Below, piece after piece: positions 52,489 to 59,979 of a DNA stretch of 64,000 nt. Below the pieces are notes generated by a model. The model had not been told where the DNA came from. It ran no database searches and saw nothing but the letters and a program-made list of their open reading frames with translations. The position numbers and the translations under genes are program-made. Within the stretch, counting starts at the first letter, position 1; every line of letters begins with the position of its first letter. The DNA lies in NCBI GenBank assembly GCA_028281005.1, contig JANQKS010000132.1, forward strand, positions 1 to 64,000, read 5' to 3'. Source of the stretch: Pseudomonadales bacterium (GTDB lineage: Bacteria > Pseudomonadota > Gammaproteobacteria > Pseudomonadales > Azotimanducaceae).

Positions 52489-53226
52489 TTACTCTTTGCT
52501 CATTACTTCCAGAAGTAGCTGTGCTTGATTGCGGTGCAGATCAAGCGCAAAGGTAATTTCACTCAAATCTCGAACTTTGTTCAACCAGCGCCAGTCTTTG
52601 TAGAACGATTCGGCGCCAAGCCGCACCTCATGTCCGGTGACCGAAGTGGTCAGAATTACGCTATACAGCGCGGCTTCAGCAACGGTCACATCTGCCATAC
52701 TGTCCACGGCGGTGGGAATCGGTGCGGCGGTGATATTGAGGCCAAGCTCGGCTTGTACAAACTCTGTGGCGGATTGTAAGGCGTTGCTGCCCACCAATAG
52801 GAAGTATCCCGGAAACAACCATTTGCCGTTTTGTTGTACCAGCAGCACCCCTTTGTCCGGGTGGGTGAGGGCTAGGCTCTGGTGGACTTGGAAGTAATCC
52901 CGGCCGATTTGCAGCTCGCTGCGCAAATGTTCCACTGAACCCCACAAGTGTTCTGCGGTGCGGTTGATGAAAGCGAGGCCCAAGCCGTCTTCGGCGACGC
53001 GTTTGACTTCCATATCCACGGTGGGTGTGGGCTGGGTATCGGTGGGTAGGACGGTGAGCAAGCGTAGTTTGAGCTTGCTGCCAACTTTAACCGGCGGGTT
53101 GTCCAAAAACACAAAGATGCCACCTTCGGAGATATCTCGGGCCTTGGACTGCACGGTGCCCAAGGCAGGGTGGCTAAGTTCTACCAATAAAGGAATCTGT
53201 ACGCGTGCGTGTTGCCGTTGTTCCAT
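52489..53226 (-). CDS. PilZ-domain protein with Nudix-like C-terminal half
   Basis: A 245-aa protein. The first 100 residues are a PilZ domain: EQRQHARVQIPL (R-x-x-x-R) and ARDISEGGIFVFL (DxSxxG), so c-di-GMP binding is likely. Residues about 125-240 do not match a PilZ partner I know. One stretch, KWLFPGYFLLVGSNALQSA followed by TEFVQAELGLN, has the spacing of a Nudix box but without the catalytic glutamates. It may be a non-catalytic Nudix fold acting as a regulatory module. Expressed with the DUF2244 gene. Confidence 0.68.
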   Translation of the reverse strand: MEQRQHARVQIPLLVELSHPALGTVQSKARDISEGGIFVFLDNPPVKVGSKLKLRLLTVLPTDTQPTPTVDMEVKRVAEDGLGLAFINRTAEHLWGSVEHLRSELQIGRDYFQVHQSLALTHPDKGVLLVQQNGKWLFPGYFLLVGSNALQSATEFVQAELGLNITAAPIPTAVDSMADVTVAEAALYSVILTTSVTGHEVRLGAESFYKDWRWLNKVRDLSEITFALDLHRNQAQLLLEVMSKE

Positions 53227-53272
53227 GGGTAAAGCGCGCTTAAACCAATGGAGAATTATCGGCTGCGGGGCA

Positions 53273-53297
53273 TTGAAATACGGTCATGAGACCGCAT
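53273..53297 (+). promoter_or_regulatory. Sigma32 (heat-shock)-type promoter of clpB
   Basis: TTGAAA (53273-53278, preceded by A) and CCGCAT (53292-53297) are separated by 13 bp; the sigma32 consensus is CTTGAAA and CCCCAT. The spacer holds a small dyad (CGGTC/GACCG). Expected start near 53304, giving a leader of about 45 nt. Confidence 0.6.
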
Positions 53298-53320
53298 TGT
53301 AACAGCACACAGAGAATTAT

Positions 53321-53334
53321 GACCAAGCTTGGTC
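53321..53334. promoter_or_regulatory. 14-bp perfect palindrome in the clpB leader
   Basis: GACCAAG/CTTGGTC lies 15 bases before the GTG start. It could be an operator; as RNA it cannot form a normal hairpin without a loop. Confidence 0.35.
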
Positions 53335-53349
53335 GAGAAGGTAGCAAAC

Positions 53350-55965
53350 GTGAGGCAAGACAAATTTACGCATCGCGCACAAGCGGCGCTGGCGGATGCC
53401 CAGTCCTTAGCCCTTGGTGCGGATCATACACAGGTTGAGGCGGCCCATTTGCTGGCCGTGTTGCTGGACGCCGAAGATAAGCTGGCGAGCAATTTGATCA
53501 GCCGTGCCGGCGGTGACGCGGGTAAGCTGCGCAACAGTCTGGCGGAGCACTTGGAGAACCGGCCAACCCTGGGCGCCAATACCGGCGAGGTCAGCGTCGC
53601 TCAAGACCTGGGCAGGGTATTGGGTAAGGCTGATGCAGGCGCTCAAAAGGCCGGTGATAAGTTTATTGCGGTAGACTGGATCCTGTTGGCATTGGCCGAG
53701 GAAAATAGTCTGGCCAATTTGTTTAGCGGCGCCGGCATAACCAGCCAGGCCCTCGAGGCAGCAATGCTGGCGCAACGAGATGGAGATACCGTGGAAGACG
53801 CAAACGCCGAAGACGTACAAGAAGCACTCAGTAAATATACCGTTGATCTCACCGCGCGTGCCGCGGAAGGCAAGCTTGACCCGGTTATCGGGCGTGACGA
53901 AGAAATCCGCCGCACGGTACAAGTCCTGCAGCGACGCACCAAAAACAACCCGGTATTGATTGGGGAGCCTGGGGTGGGTAAAACCGCCATTGTTGAAGGC
54001 TTGGCCCAACGTATTATCAATGGGGAAGTGGCGGACAGCCTCAAGAACAAAAAGGTCTTGGCGCTGGACATGGGTGCGTTGATTGCCGGTGCCAAATACC
54101 GCGGCGAATTTGAAGAACGCCTGAAAGCTGTGCTCAACGAATTGGCCAAACAGGAAGGTAACGTCATTCTGTTTGTGGATGAGTTACACACCATGGTGGG
54201 CGCCGGCAAGGCCGAAGGCTCCATGGACGCTGGCAACATGTTGAAACCGGCGCTGGCGCGCGGGGAGTTGCATTGTGTTGGGGCCACCACGCTAGACGAG
54301 TATCGCACCGACATCGAAAAGGATGCGGCGCTTGAGCGACGCTTTCAAAAAGTGTTGGTAGATGAGCCCAGCATGGAAGACACCATCGCCATCTTGCGCG
54401 GCTTGAAAGAACGCTACGAAGTGCATCACGGTGTCGACATTACCGACCCCGCCATTGTCGCGGCGGCGAGGTTGTCCCACCGCTACATTACCGACCGTCA
54501 GTTACCGGACAAAGCCATCGACCTGGTGGATGAGGCAGCCAGCCGCATCCGCATGGAAATGGACTCCAAGCCGGAGAGTATGGACCGTTTAGAGCGCCGC
54601 CTTATCCAACAAAAGATGGAAATAGAGGCGCTGAAGAAAGAGACCGATGAAGCCAGCCACAAACGTTTGGCGGATTTGCAGGCGTCCGTCGCGGAACTGC
54701 AGCGTGAATATGAGTCGCTGGATGAAATCTGGCAGGCGGAAAAAAGTGCGCTTAAAGGGTCTCAAGGGGTTAAGGAAGAGTTAGAGGCTGCGCGCATTGA
54801 ATTTGACGCAGCCCGGCGCTCTGGCGACCTCACGCGTATGTCGGAACTGCAGTACGGCGTGATTCCAGACCTTGAAGCGCGCCTTGCTGAACCGGTGGTT
54901 GAGGCGGAGCAGAAGCTGCTGCGCAACAAGGTCACGGAAAGTGAAGTTGCTGAAGTGGTGGCCAAGTGGACGGGTATCCCGGTGGCAAAACTCATGGAGG
55001 GCGAAAAAGACAAACTGCTGCAACTTGAGAACTTATTGCACGAACGTGTCATCGGGCAGCACGACGCCATCGCTGCGGTGAGCCAGGCTGTGCGTCGCTC
55101 GCGCGCAGGCCTATCTGATCCCAATCGGCCCAATGGTTCGTTTATGTTTTTAGGGCCGACGGGCGTAGGTAAAACAGAGTTGTGTAAAGCGTTGGCCCAA
55201 GTGTTATTCGATAGCGAAGACGCGTTGGTGCGCATCGACATGTCCGAATATATGGAGAAACACTCCGTAGCCCGATTGATTGGTGCACCGCCTGGGTACG
55301 TGGGCTACGAAGAAGGTGGCCATCTCACTGAAGCAGTACGCCGGCGGCCTTATTCGTTGATTCTGCTCGACGAAATCGAAAAAGCGCACGGCGATGTGTT
55401 CAACATTTTGCTGCAAGTTTTAGACGACGGGCGCCTGACCGATGGGCATGGCCGCACGGTCGATTTTCGCAACACCGTGTTGGTAATGACCTCCAACCTG
55501 GGGTCGCAGACCATTCAAGCGTTGACAGAGAGCGGCGAGTCACAGCAGCGTATTCGCGAAGCGGTGATTGGCGAAGTGTCGCAGCACTTCCGGCCGGAAT
55601 TTATCAACCGCATTGATGACCAGATTGTGTTCGAACCGTTAAGCCAAGCGCAGATTGCAGAGATTGCGGAGTTGCAAGTGGCGGCTCTAAACGAGCGTCT
55701 GAAGGAGCAGGACCTCAGTATCGAGCTGGATGCAGCGACGCTGCAACATGTGGTGGAGCAAGGTTACGATCCGGTTTATGGCGCCCGCCCGCTGAAGCGC
55801 GCGTTCCAACGCGTGATCGAAAACCCGCTGGCCAACGCCATGTTGGAGCGCGGTTTTTCCCGCGGCAGCGTGATTGTTGGATCCTGGGCGGAGGGTGAGC
55901 TGCAGTTGACCGAACAAGTGCAGGTGCCCGGCGATAACGCTGAGGCGGAGCAAGCGACGGCTTGA
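53350..55965 (+). CDS. clpB: ClpB disaggregase
   Basis: An 871-aa Hsp100 chaperone that works with DnaK to recover aggregated proteins. The N-domain (residues 1-145) is followed by NBD1 ([21 protein letters not shown]), the coiled-coil middle domain (about 390-530) and NBD2 ([18 protein letters not shown]) ending in [11 protein letters not shown]. The family N-terminus begins [17 protein letters not shown], so the GTG at 53350 with AAGG nine bases upstream is used rather than the TTG at 53329. Heat-shock control is suggested by the promoter. Confidence 0.96.
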   Translation: MRQDKFTHRAQAALADAQSLALGADHTQVEAAHLLAVLLDAEDKLASNLISRAGGDAGKLRNSLAEHLENRPTLGANTGEVSVAQDLGRVLGKADAGAQKAGDKFIAVDWILLALAEENSLANLFSGAGITSQALEAAMLAQRDGDTVEDANAEDVQEALSKYTVDLTARAAEGKLDPVIGRDEEIRRTVQVLQRRTKNNPVLIGEPGVGKTAIVEGLAQRIINGEVADSLKNKKVLALDMGALIAGAKYRGEFEERLKAVLNELAKQEGNVILFVDELHTMVGAGKAEGSMDAGNMLKPALARGELHCVGATTLDEYRTDIEKDAALERRFQKVLVDEPSMEDTIAILRGLKERYEVHHGVDITDPAIVAAARLSHRYITDRQLPDKAIDLVDEAASRIRMEMDSKPESMDRLERRLIQQKMEIEALKKETDEASHKRLADLQASVAELQREYESLDEIWQAEKSALKGSQGVKEELEAARIEFDAARRSGDLTRMSELQYGVIPDLEARLAEPVVEAEQKLLRNKVTESEVAEVVAKWTGIPVAKLMEGEKDKLLQLENLLHERVIGQHDAIAAVSQAVRRSRAGLSDPNRPNGSFMFLGPTGVGKTELCKALAQVLFDSEDALVRIDMSEYMEKHSVARLIGAPPGYVGYEEGGHLTEAVRRRPYSLILLDEIEKAHGDVFNILLQVLDDGRLTDGHGRTVDFRNTVLVMTSNLGSQTIQALTESGESQQRIREAVIGEVSQHFRPEFINRIDDQIVFEPLSQAQIAEIAELQVAALNERLKEQDLSIELDAATLQHVVEQGYDPVYGARPLKRAFQRVIENPLANAMLERGFSRGSVIVGSWAEGELQLTEQVQVPGDNAEAEQATA

Positions 55966-56164
55966 TGCGTGGATTAGAAGGCACAAGCGCACATATGTAG
56001 CAGTCGCGACTCAATCTGATAGTTACCGGACGATAACGCGAGATTGTTATATGGATGAGCACTAGTCACTAACTCATTTCTTTGCTGCTCTGAAGCTTCA
56101 GGAAGAATTGACTTACAGAGTGACTTCAATGAACAAAACGGTAAAAACTAAGATTGCGATAGAG
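55966..56164. other. Intergenic region downstream of clpB
   Basis: About 200 bp with no credible gene or terminator. It is AT-rich toward the right end and leads into the LexA boxes. Confidence 0.5.
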
Positions 56165-56202
56165 TATTGTATATACATACAGTACTGGTATAGTGTACAG
56201 CA
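56165..56202 (+). promoter_or_regulatory. Two adjacent LexA (SOS) boxes with a promoter
   Basis: Box 1, TATTGTATATACATACAGTA (56165-56184), matches the E. coli SOS consensus at 18 of 20 positions. Box 2 (56183-56202) reads CTGG, eight bases, then ACAG; one of the eight invariant positions differs. A -10-like TATAGT lies in box 2 (56189-56194). Box 2 reaches the ATG of the next gene, so a transcript from this -10 would be almost leaderless. Confidence 0.75.
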
Positions 56203-56699
56203 TGTGGCAACACTCTGAACATCATACGTCTGCGTCGAGCAGGCCTTCGTCAGCCCCTACGGGCGGTCCGATTGGGCCTATGGCGGCGTTGGGCGTCGGC
56301 GAAACGTTGCCGTTGTTTGATCATGGCGAGCAACTTTCAGCTACATCAAACACGCATTCGGCTGCAGAAAACACCGAAGCAAAACAGCCTAAACTCAATC
56401 TGCTCCACCAGAAGCAACACGGTGCTGTCGCGGTGGTGCCTACATCTGCTCAAACAGACCGGCACATGCAGGCTGCTTGGCAGCTTGCCAAAGCGCTAAA
56501 AGCGGCTAAAACCGGCAAAAAGTCCGGCCGCAAAATCGCCAAACTCACACCCGGCCAGCGCCACCAGGTTGGCAACGCCATCTGCGAGCATCTATTGGCT
56601 TCGCTACGTCAGCAGGTGGACGCGGAAAGGAATGCGGCAACAAACGTAGAAAAGAACGCGGAAAAAAACGCAGAAAAAAGAGCCAAACAACCGCAATAA
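56202..56699 (+). CDS. SOS-regulated protein of unknown function
   Basis: A 165-aa hydrophilic protein beginning directly at the end of the LexA boxes. The N-terminal 45 residues are Ser/Thr/Gly-rich with a short apolar motif (GPMAALGVGETLPLFDHG). Residues about 95-145 are basic and helical (QLAKALKAAKTGKKSGRKIAK, quoted here as KALKAAKTGKKSGRK) with LTPGQRHQVGNAICEHLLASL. The tail repeats KNAEKNAEKRAK. No family was recognised; the size and regulation recall SulA-type division inhibitors, but the sequence does not match SulA. A start at 56280 (M27) is possible. No strong ribosome site is seen. Confidence 0.6.
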   Translation: MWQHSEHHTSASSRPSSAPTGGPIGPMAALGVGETLPLFDHGEQLSATSNTHSAAENTEAKQPKLNLLHQKQHGAVAVVPTSAQTDRHMQAAWQLAKALKAAKTGKKSGRKIAKLTPGQRHQVGNAICEHLLASLRQQVDAERNAATNVEKNAEKNAEKRAKQPQ

Positions 56700-56815
56700 C
56701 CCGCGAACTTGTCCTCGACCTTCGGGATGGGGTGATTTACAAAAACTTGCACGCTTAGCCATACGTTTGCACACGCATTTAAGTACAATTTGCGTTTTCC
56801 CAGCGTGAACGTTTC

Positions 56816-57646
56816 ATGATCAAAAAGTGTCTGTTCCCCGTGGCCGGTTACGGCACCCGCTTTCTGCCCGCGACCAAAGCCATGCCCAAGGAAATGTTGC
56901 CCATTGTCGACAAACCGCTGGTGCAATACGCAGTTGAGGAAGCAGCGCAAGCCGGGCTCACCGACATCGGCTTTGTGACCGGACGCGGCAAACGTGCCAT
57001 CGAAGACCATTTCGACATCAGCTACGAGCTGGAACACCAGATCGAAGGCACCGGTAAAGAACAAGCCCTAGAAGGAATACGCAACTTAATTGAAGGTTGT
57101 ACCTTCTCTTATACCCGCCAAATGAACATGCAAGGCTTGGGGGACGCCATCCTCAAAGGTGAGACCATCATCGGCGATTCACCGTTTGGCGTGGTGCTCG
57201 CCGACGATCTGTGTATCGGTGAAGATCAGGGTGTGCTGTCGCAGATGGTGGGCCTGTTTAAGCAATATCGTTGTAGCATCGTGGCCATCGAAGAAGTCCC
57301 TGCAGACCAGACTCACAGCTACGGTGTGATTGACGGCGAGAAAATCAGTGACACGTTGGTCAGAGTGACCGATATGGTTGAAAAGCCTGCACCTGAAGCT
57401 GCACCCAGTAATTTGGCCATCATCGGCCGCTACATCCTCACGCCAGATATCTTCGAGATTATTCGCAACACACCGCCGGGTAAAAATGGCGAAGTTCAGA
57501 TCACCGATGCGTTACTGACCCAGGCCCGAACTGGCTGTGTTATGGCGTATAAGTTTCGCGGCCGGCGATTTGATTGCGGTTCAGTCGGTGGCTTTGTCGA
57601 GGCGACCAACTACTACTACGAAAAGCTCTACGACAGTAACGCCTGA
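56816..57646 (+). CDS. galU: UTP-glucose-1-phosphate uridylyltransferase GalU
   Basis: A 276-aa GalU, making UDP-glucose for envelope polysaccharides and lipids. The nucleotide loop PVAGYGTRFLPATKAMPKEMLP, IVDKPLVQYAVEEA, VVLADDLC, and VEKPAPEAAPSNLAIIGRYIL fit the family throughout. The 116 bp upstream include a TACAAT -10-like element near 56785 but no good -35. The gene is independent of the SOS gene and of the D-threonine-aldolase-like gene, which starts 18 bp downstream. Confidence 0.92.
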   Translation: MIKKCLFPVAGYGTRFLPATKAMPKEMLPIVDKPLVQYAVEEAAQAGLTDIGFVTGRGKRAIEDHFDISYELEHQIEGTGKEQALEGIRNLIEGCTFSYTRQMNMQGLGDAILKGETIIGDSPFGVVLADDLCIGEDQGVLSQMVGLFKQYRCSIVAIEEVPADQTHSYGVIDGEKISDTLVRVTDMVEKPAPEAAPSNLAIIGRYILTPDIFEIIRNTPPGKNGEVQITDALLTQARTGCVMAYKFRGRRFDCGSVGGFVEATNYYYEKLYDSNA

Positions 57647-57664
57647 ACACGTACACTAGCGCCC

Positions 57665-58831
57665 ATGTCGGTGTCCTATGTGTTAGATCAGGTACGCGCG
57701 CGGCCTTCTGCCGCCGTTCCTCTATCCTCACCGCTGGAGCCAGCTGAGTTACCTACACCTGCCTTGGTGCTCAACCGGCCAGCGTTACAACGCAACATCC
57801 AGAAGATGGCGGCGTTCTTAAGCGAACGCGGCAAAGGATTCCGTCCCCACGCCAAAACCCACAAGTGCCCGCTTATTTGCGCGGAGCAATTGAGCGCGGG
57901 TGCGGTAGGGGTGTGTGTGGCGAAAGTGGGCGAAGCGGCGGCGCAAATTGCAGGTGGAGTTGAGCAGGTGCTAATCACTTCTCCGGTGACTACCGCCACC
58001 AAGGCGCAGGTGGTGGGGGAGTTAGCGCTGCTGGCCGCCGACTTGAACATCGTGGTGGACAGCGTGCTTGGTTTGCAGATGCTTCAGCGACAGCTCCCCC
58101 AGGCGGCGCGCTTAGGCGTGTTGGTTGACCTTGATGTGGCCATGGGGCGCACCGGCACACGCAGTGTGGAAACAGCGCTTGAACTGATTGAGCGAGTAGC
58201 TGCGGATGCCCGCCTGACTTTTCGAGGGGTACAGCACTACGCGGGTCATCTGATGCACATCGAGGCGTTTGCACAGCGGCGTGAAAAGTCTCTGGCGCTG
58301 TGGTCCAGCGTGGCGGAAATGATTGCGCAGGTGGAAGCGCAGGGTATCAGTTGTGAAATTGTCACCGGGGCGGGTACTGGAACCTACAACATAGACACCG
58401 AAGTTGATGCGCTCACCGACCTGCAGGTTGGCAGCTATATCTTCATGGATGAAGAATATCGCCAGATTAACGGCGCCGCACAGAGCCGATTTGAAGATTT
58501 TGAAGTGGCCTTGCATGTGGCCTGTACCGCCATCAGTCAACCCCGGGACGGAGCCATTACCGTGGACGGCGGCTATAAGGCGTTTGCGTCCGATTCCGTG
58601 GCGCCGGTGAGCGATGAGTTGGCCGGGGTACAGTTCTACTTTGCCGGCGATGAACATGGCGTGCTGGCATTACCCAAAGGCGAACAATCTGTGCGTTTGG
58701 GCCAAGTTTTGCAATTTGTGACGCCACATTGCGACCCGACGGTAAATCTGCATGATTATTACTGGATACAAGAAGCCGACGGCCTCATCCACAGTATGTG
58801 GCCCATAACGGCACGAGGATGTGCCTGGTAA
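57665..58831 (+). CDS. D-threonine aldolase / D-serine dehydratase-like PLP enzyme
   Basis: A 388-aa fold-type III PLP enzyme of the DSD1/D-threonine aldolase group. LPTPALVLNRPALQRNI starts the barrel, the PLP Lys lies in FRPHAKTHKC (Lys64), and the metal ligands occur near the end in TPHCDPTVNLHDYYW. GAGTGTYNID is the phosphate loop. The probable reaction is cleavage of a D-beta-hydroxy amino acid, but the exact substrate is open. Probably cotranscribed with galU. Confidence 0.82.
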   Translation: MSVSYVLDQVRARPSAAVPLSSPLEPAELPTPALVLNRPALQRNIQKMAAFLSERGKGFRPHAKTHKCPLICAEQLSAGAVGVCVAKVGEAAAQIAGGVEQVLITSPVTTATKAQVVGELALLAADLNIVVDSVLGLQMLQRQLPQAARLGVLVDLDVAMGRTGTRSVETALELIERVAADARLTFRGVQHYAGHLMHIEAFAQRREKSLALWSSVAEMIAQVEAQGISCEIVTGAGTGTYNIDTEVDALTDLQVGSYIFMDEEYRQINGAAQSRFEDFEVALHVACTAISQPRDGAITVDGGYKAFASDSVAPVSDELAGVQFYFAGDEHGVLALPKGEQSVRLGQVLQFVTPHCDPTVNLHDYYWIQEADGLIHSMWPITARGCAW

Positions 58832-58881
58832 CCCACAGGCAATGTTTGACTATTGCGATCAAGACGAGCGAGGTTTAGCGG

Positions 58882-59502
58882 GTGTTAGAGATTATTCAAG
58901 CCGGTGGTTGGCTGATGGTGCCAATCCTGTTGTGCAGTGTGGTGGCTGCGGCCATCAGCGTGGAGCGATTATGGACGTTGCAACGTGGTCGTGTGCTGCC
59001 GAAAAATCTGCTGGCGCAAACTTGGAACACCTTGAAGCAGGATGAGTTTGATCAGCAGAAGGTAAGAGACTTGCGCGCCGCTTCTCCACTGGGCCATGTG
59101 TTTGCATCCGGTATCAGCAATGCCAAGCGTGGCCGTGAGATCATGAAAGAAGCCATGGAGGAGGCGACCAATCAGGTTAATCAGGATCTGGAACGTTATC
59201 TCACTGCGTTGGGCATCATTGCCAGCATTGCGCCGCTATTGGGCCTACTTGGCACCGTGGTCGGTATGATCGATGTGTTTGATAACCTCATGCGGCAAGG
59301 CTCGGGCAACGCCAACTTACTTGCCGGTGGCATCTCCACGGCGCTGATCACCACCGCATCTGGACTATCCGTGGCCATACCGGCGCTGATGTTTCACCGC
59401 TTCTTTTTGCGCCGGGTGGATGAGCTTGTCGTGGAAGTGGAACATGAAAGCACCAAGCTGATGGACATGGTACATGGCCATCACGTCGAGCACGTGGATT
59501 AA
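58882..59502 (+). CDS. exbB: ExbB/TolQ-family proton channel subunit
   Basis: A 206-aa inner-membrane protein with three TM helices (about 10-28, 105-128, 145-175). SIAPLLGLLGTVVGMIDVF and LAGGISTALITTASGLSVAIPALMFHRFF are the family motifs. It is next to exbD and just upstream of msbA-lpxK, a position also seen in Pseudomonas. In that setting it is often annotated as TolQ/ExbB-like with an unresolved energised partner. GTG start with GAGG eight bases upstream. Confidence 0.87.
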   Translation: MLEIIQAGGWLMVPILLCSVVAAAISVERLWTLQRGRVLPKNLLAQTWNTLKQDEFDQQKVRDLRAASPLGHVFASGISNAKRGREIMKEAMEEATNQVNQDLERYLTALGIIASIAPLLGLLGTVVGMIDVFDNLMRQGSGNANLLAGGISTALITTASGLSVAIPALMFHRFFLRRVDELVVEVEHESTKLMDMVHGHHVEHVD

Positions 59503-59508
59503 ACACCG

Positions 59509-59943
59509 ATGGCGAAACGTAGACGCGGACGCCACGAAGCGACAGTAGAACTGACACCACTGATTGACGTGGTGTTTTTGTTGTTGATCTTCTTCATGGT
59601 GTCGACCACCTTTATCCGTGAAACCCAACTGAAGATTAACCTGCCGGAATCCAGCGGTGAGTTGCAAGAAGTGGATCCCGGTACCATTGAAATTGTAGTC
59701 GACCGGCGCGGCGACTACGCCGTTAATGATCGCCTCTTGGTCAATTCAGAGAAGGACACCCTGGTGCGAGCGTTGCAAGAAGTGCGGGAGACCATGAGCA
59801 CAGATCAAACATCACCGCTGGTGGTCATCACCGCGGATGCGATGGCGGCGCACCAATCGGTGGTGCGCGCCATGGACGCAGCCGGCACCGTTGGCTTAAC
59901 TCGGGTGAGTATTACCACCCAGCAACCCGCTGAGGAAGAATAA
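59509..59943 (+). CDS. exbD: ExbD/TolR-family protein
   Basis: A 144-aa partner of the ExbB subunit. ELTPLIDVVFLLLIFFMV is the TM helix with the ion-carrying Asp20. The periplasmic domain follows (TTFIRETQLKINLPES, and the later SPLVVITADAMAAHQSVVRAMDAAG). Six bases separate it from exbB. Its helix is the in-window reference for the similar N-terminal helices of the two VWA proteins. Confidence 0.9.
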   Translation: MAKRRRGRHEATVELTPLIDVVFLLLIFFMVSTTFIRETQLKINLPESSGELQEVDPGTIEIVVDRRGDYAVNDRLLVNSEKDTLVRALQEVRETMSTDQTSPLVVITADAMAAHQSVVRAMDAAGTVGLTRVSITTQQPAEEE

Positions 59944-59979
59944 GCTCAGGAGTCCGCGGGGGTAGGGCGAACCACACAC

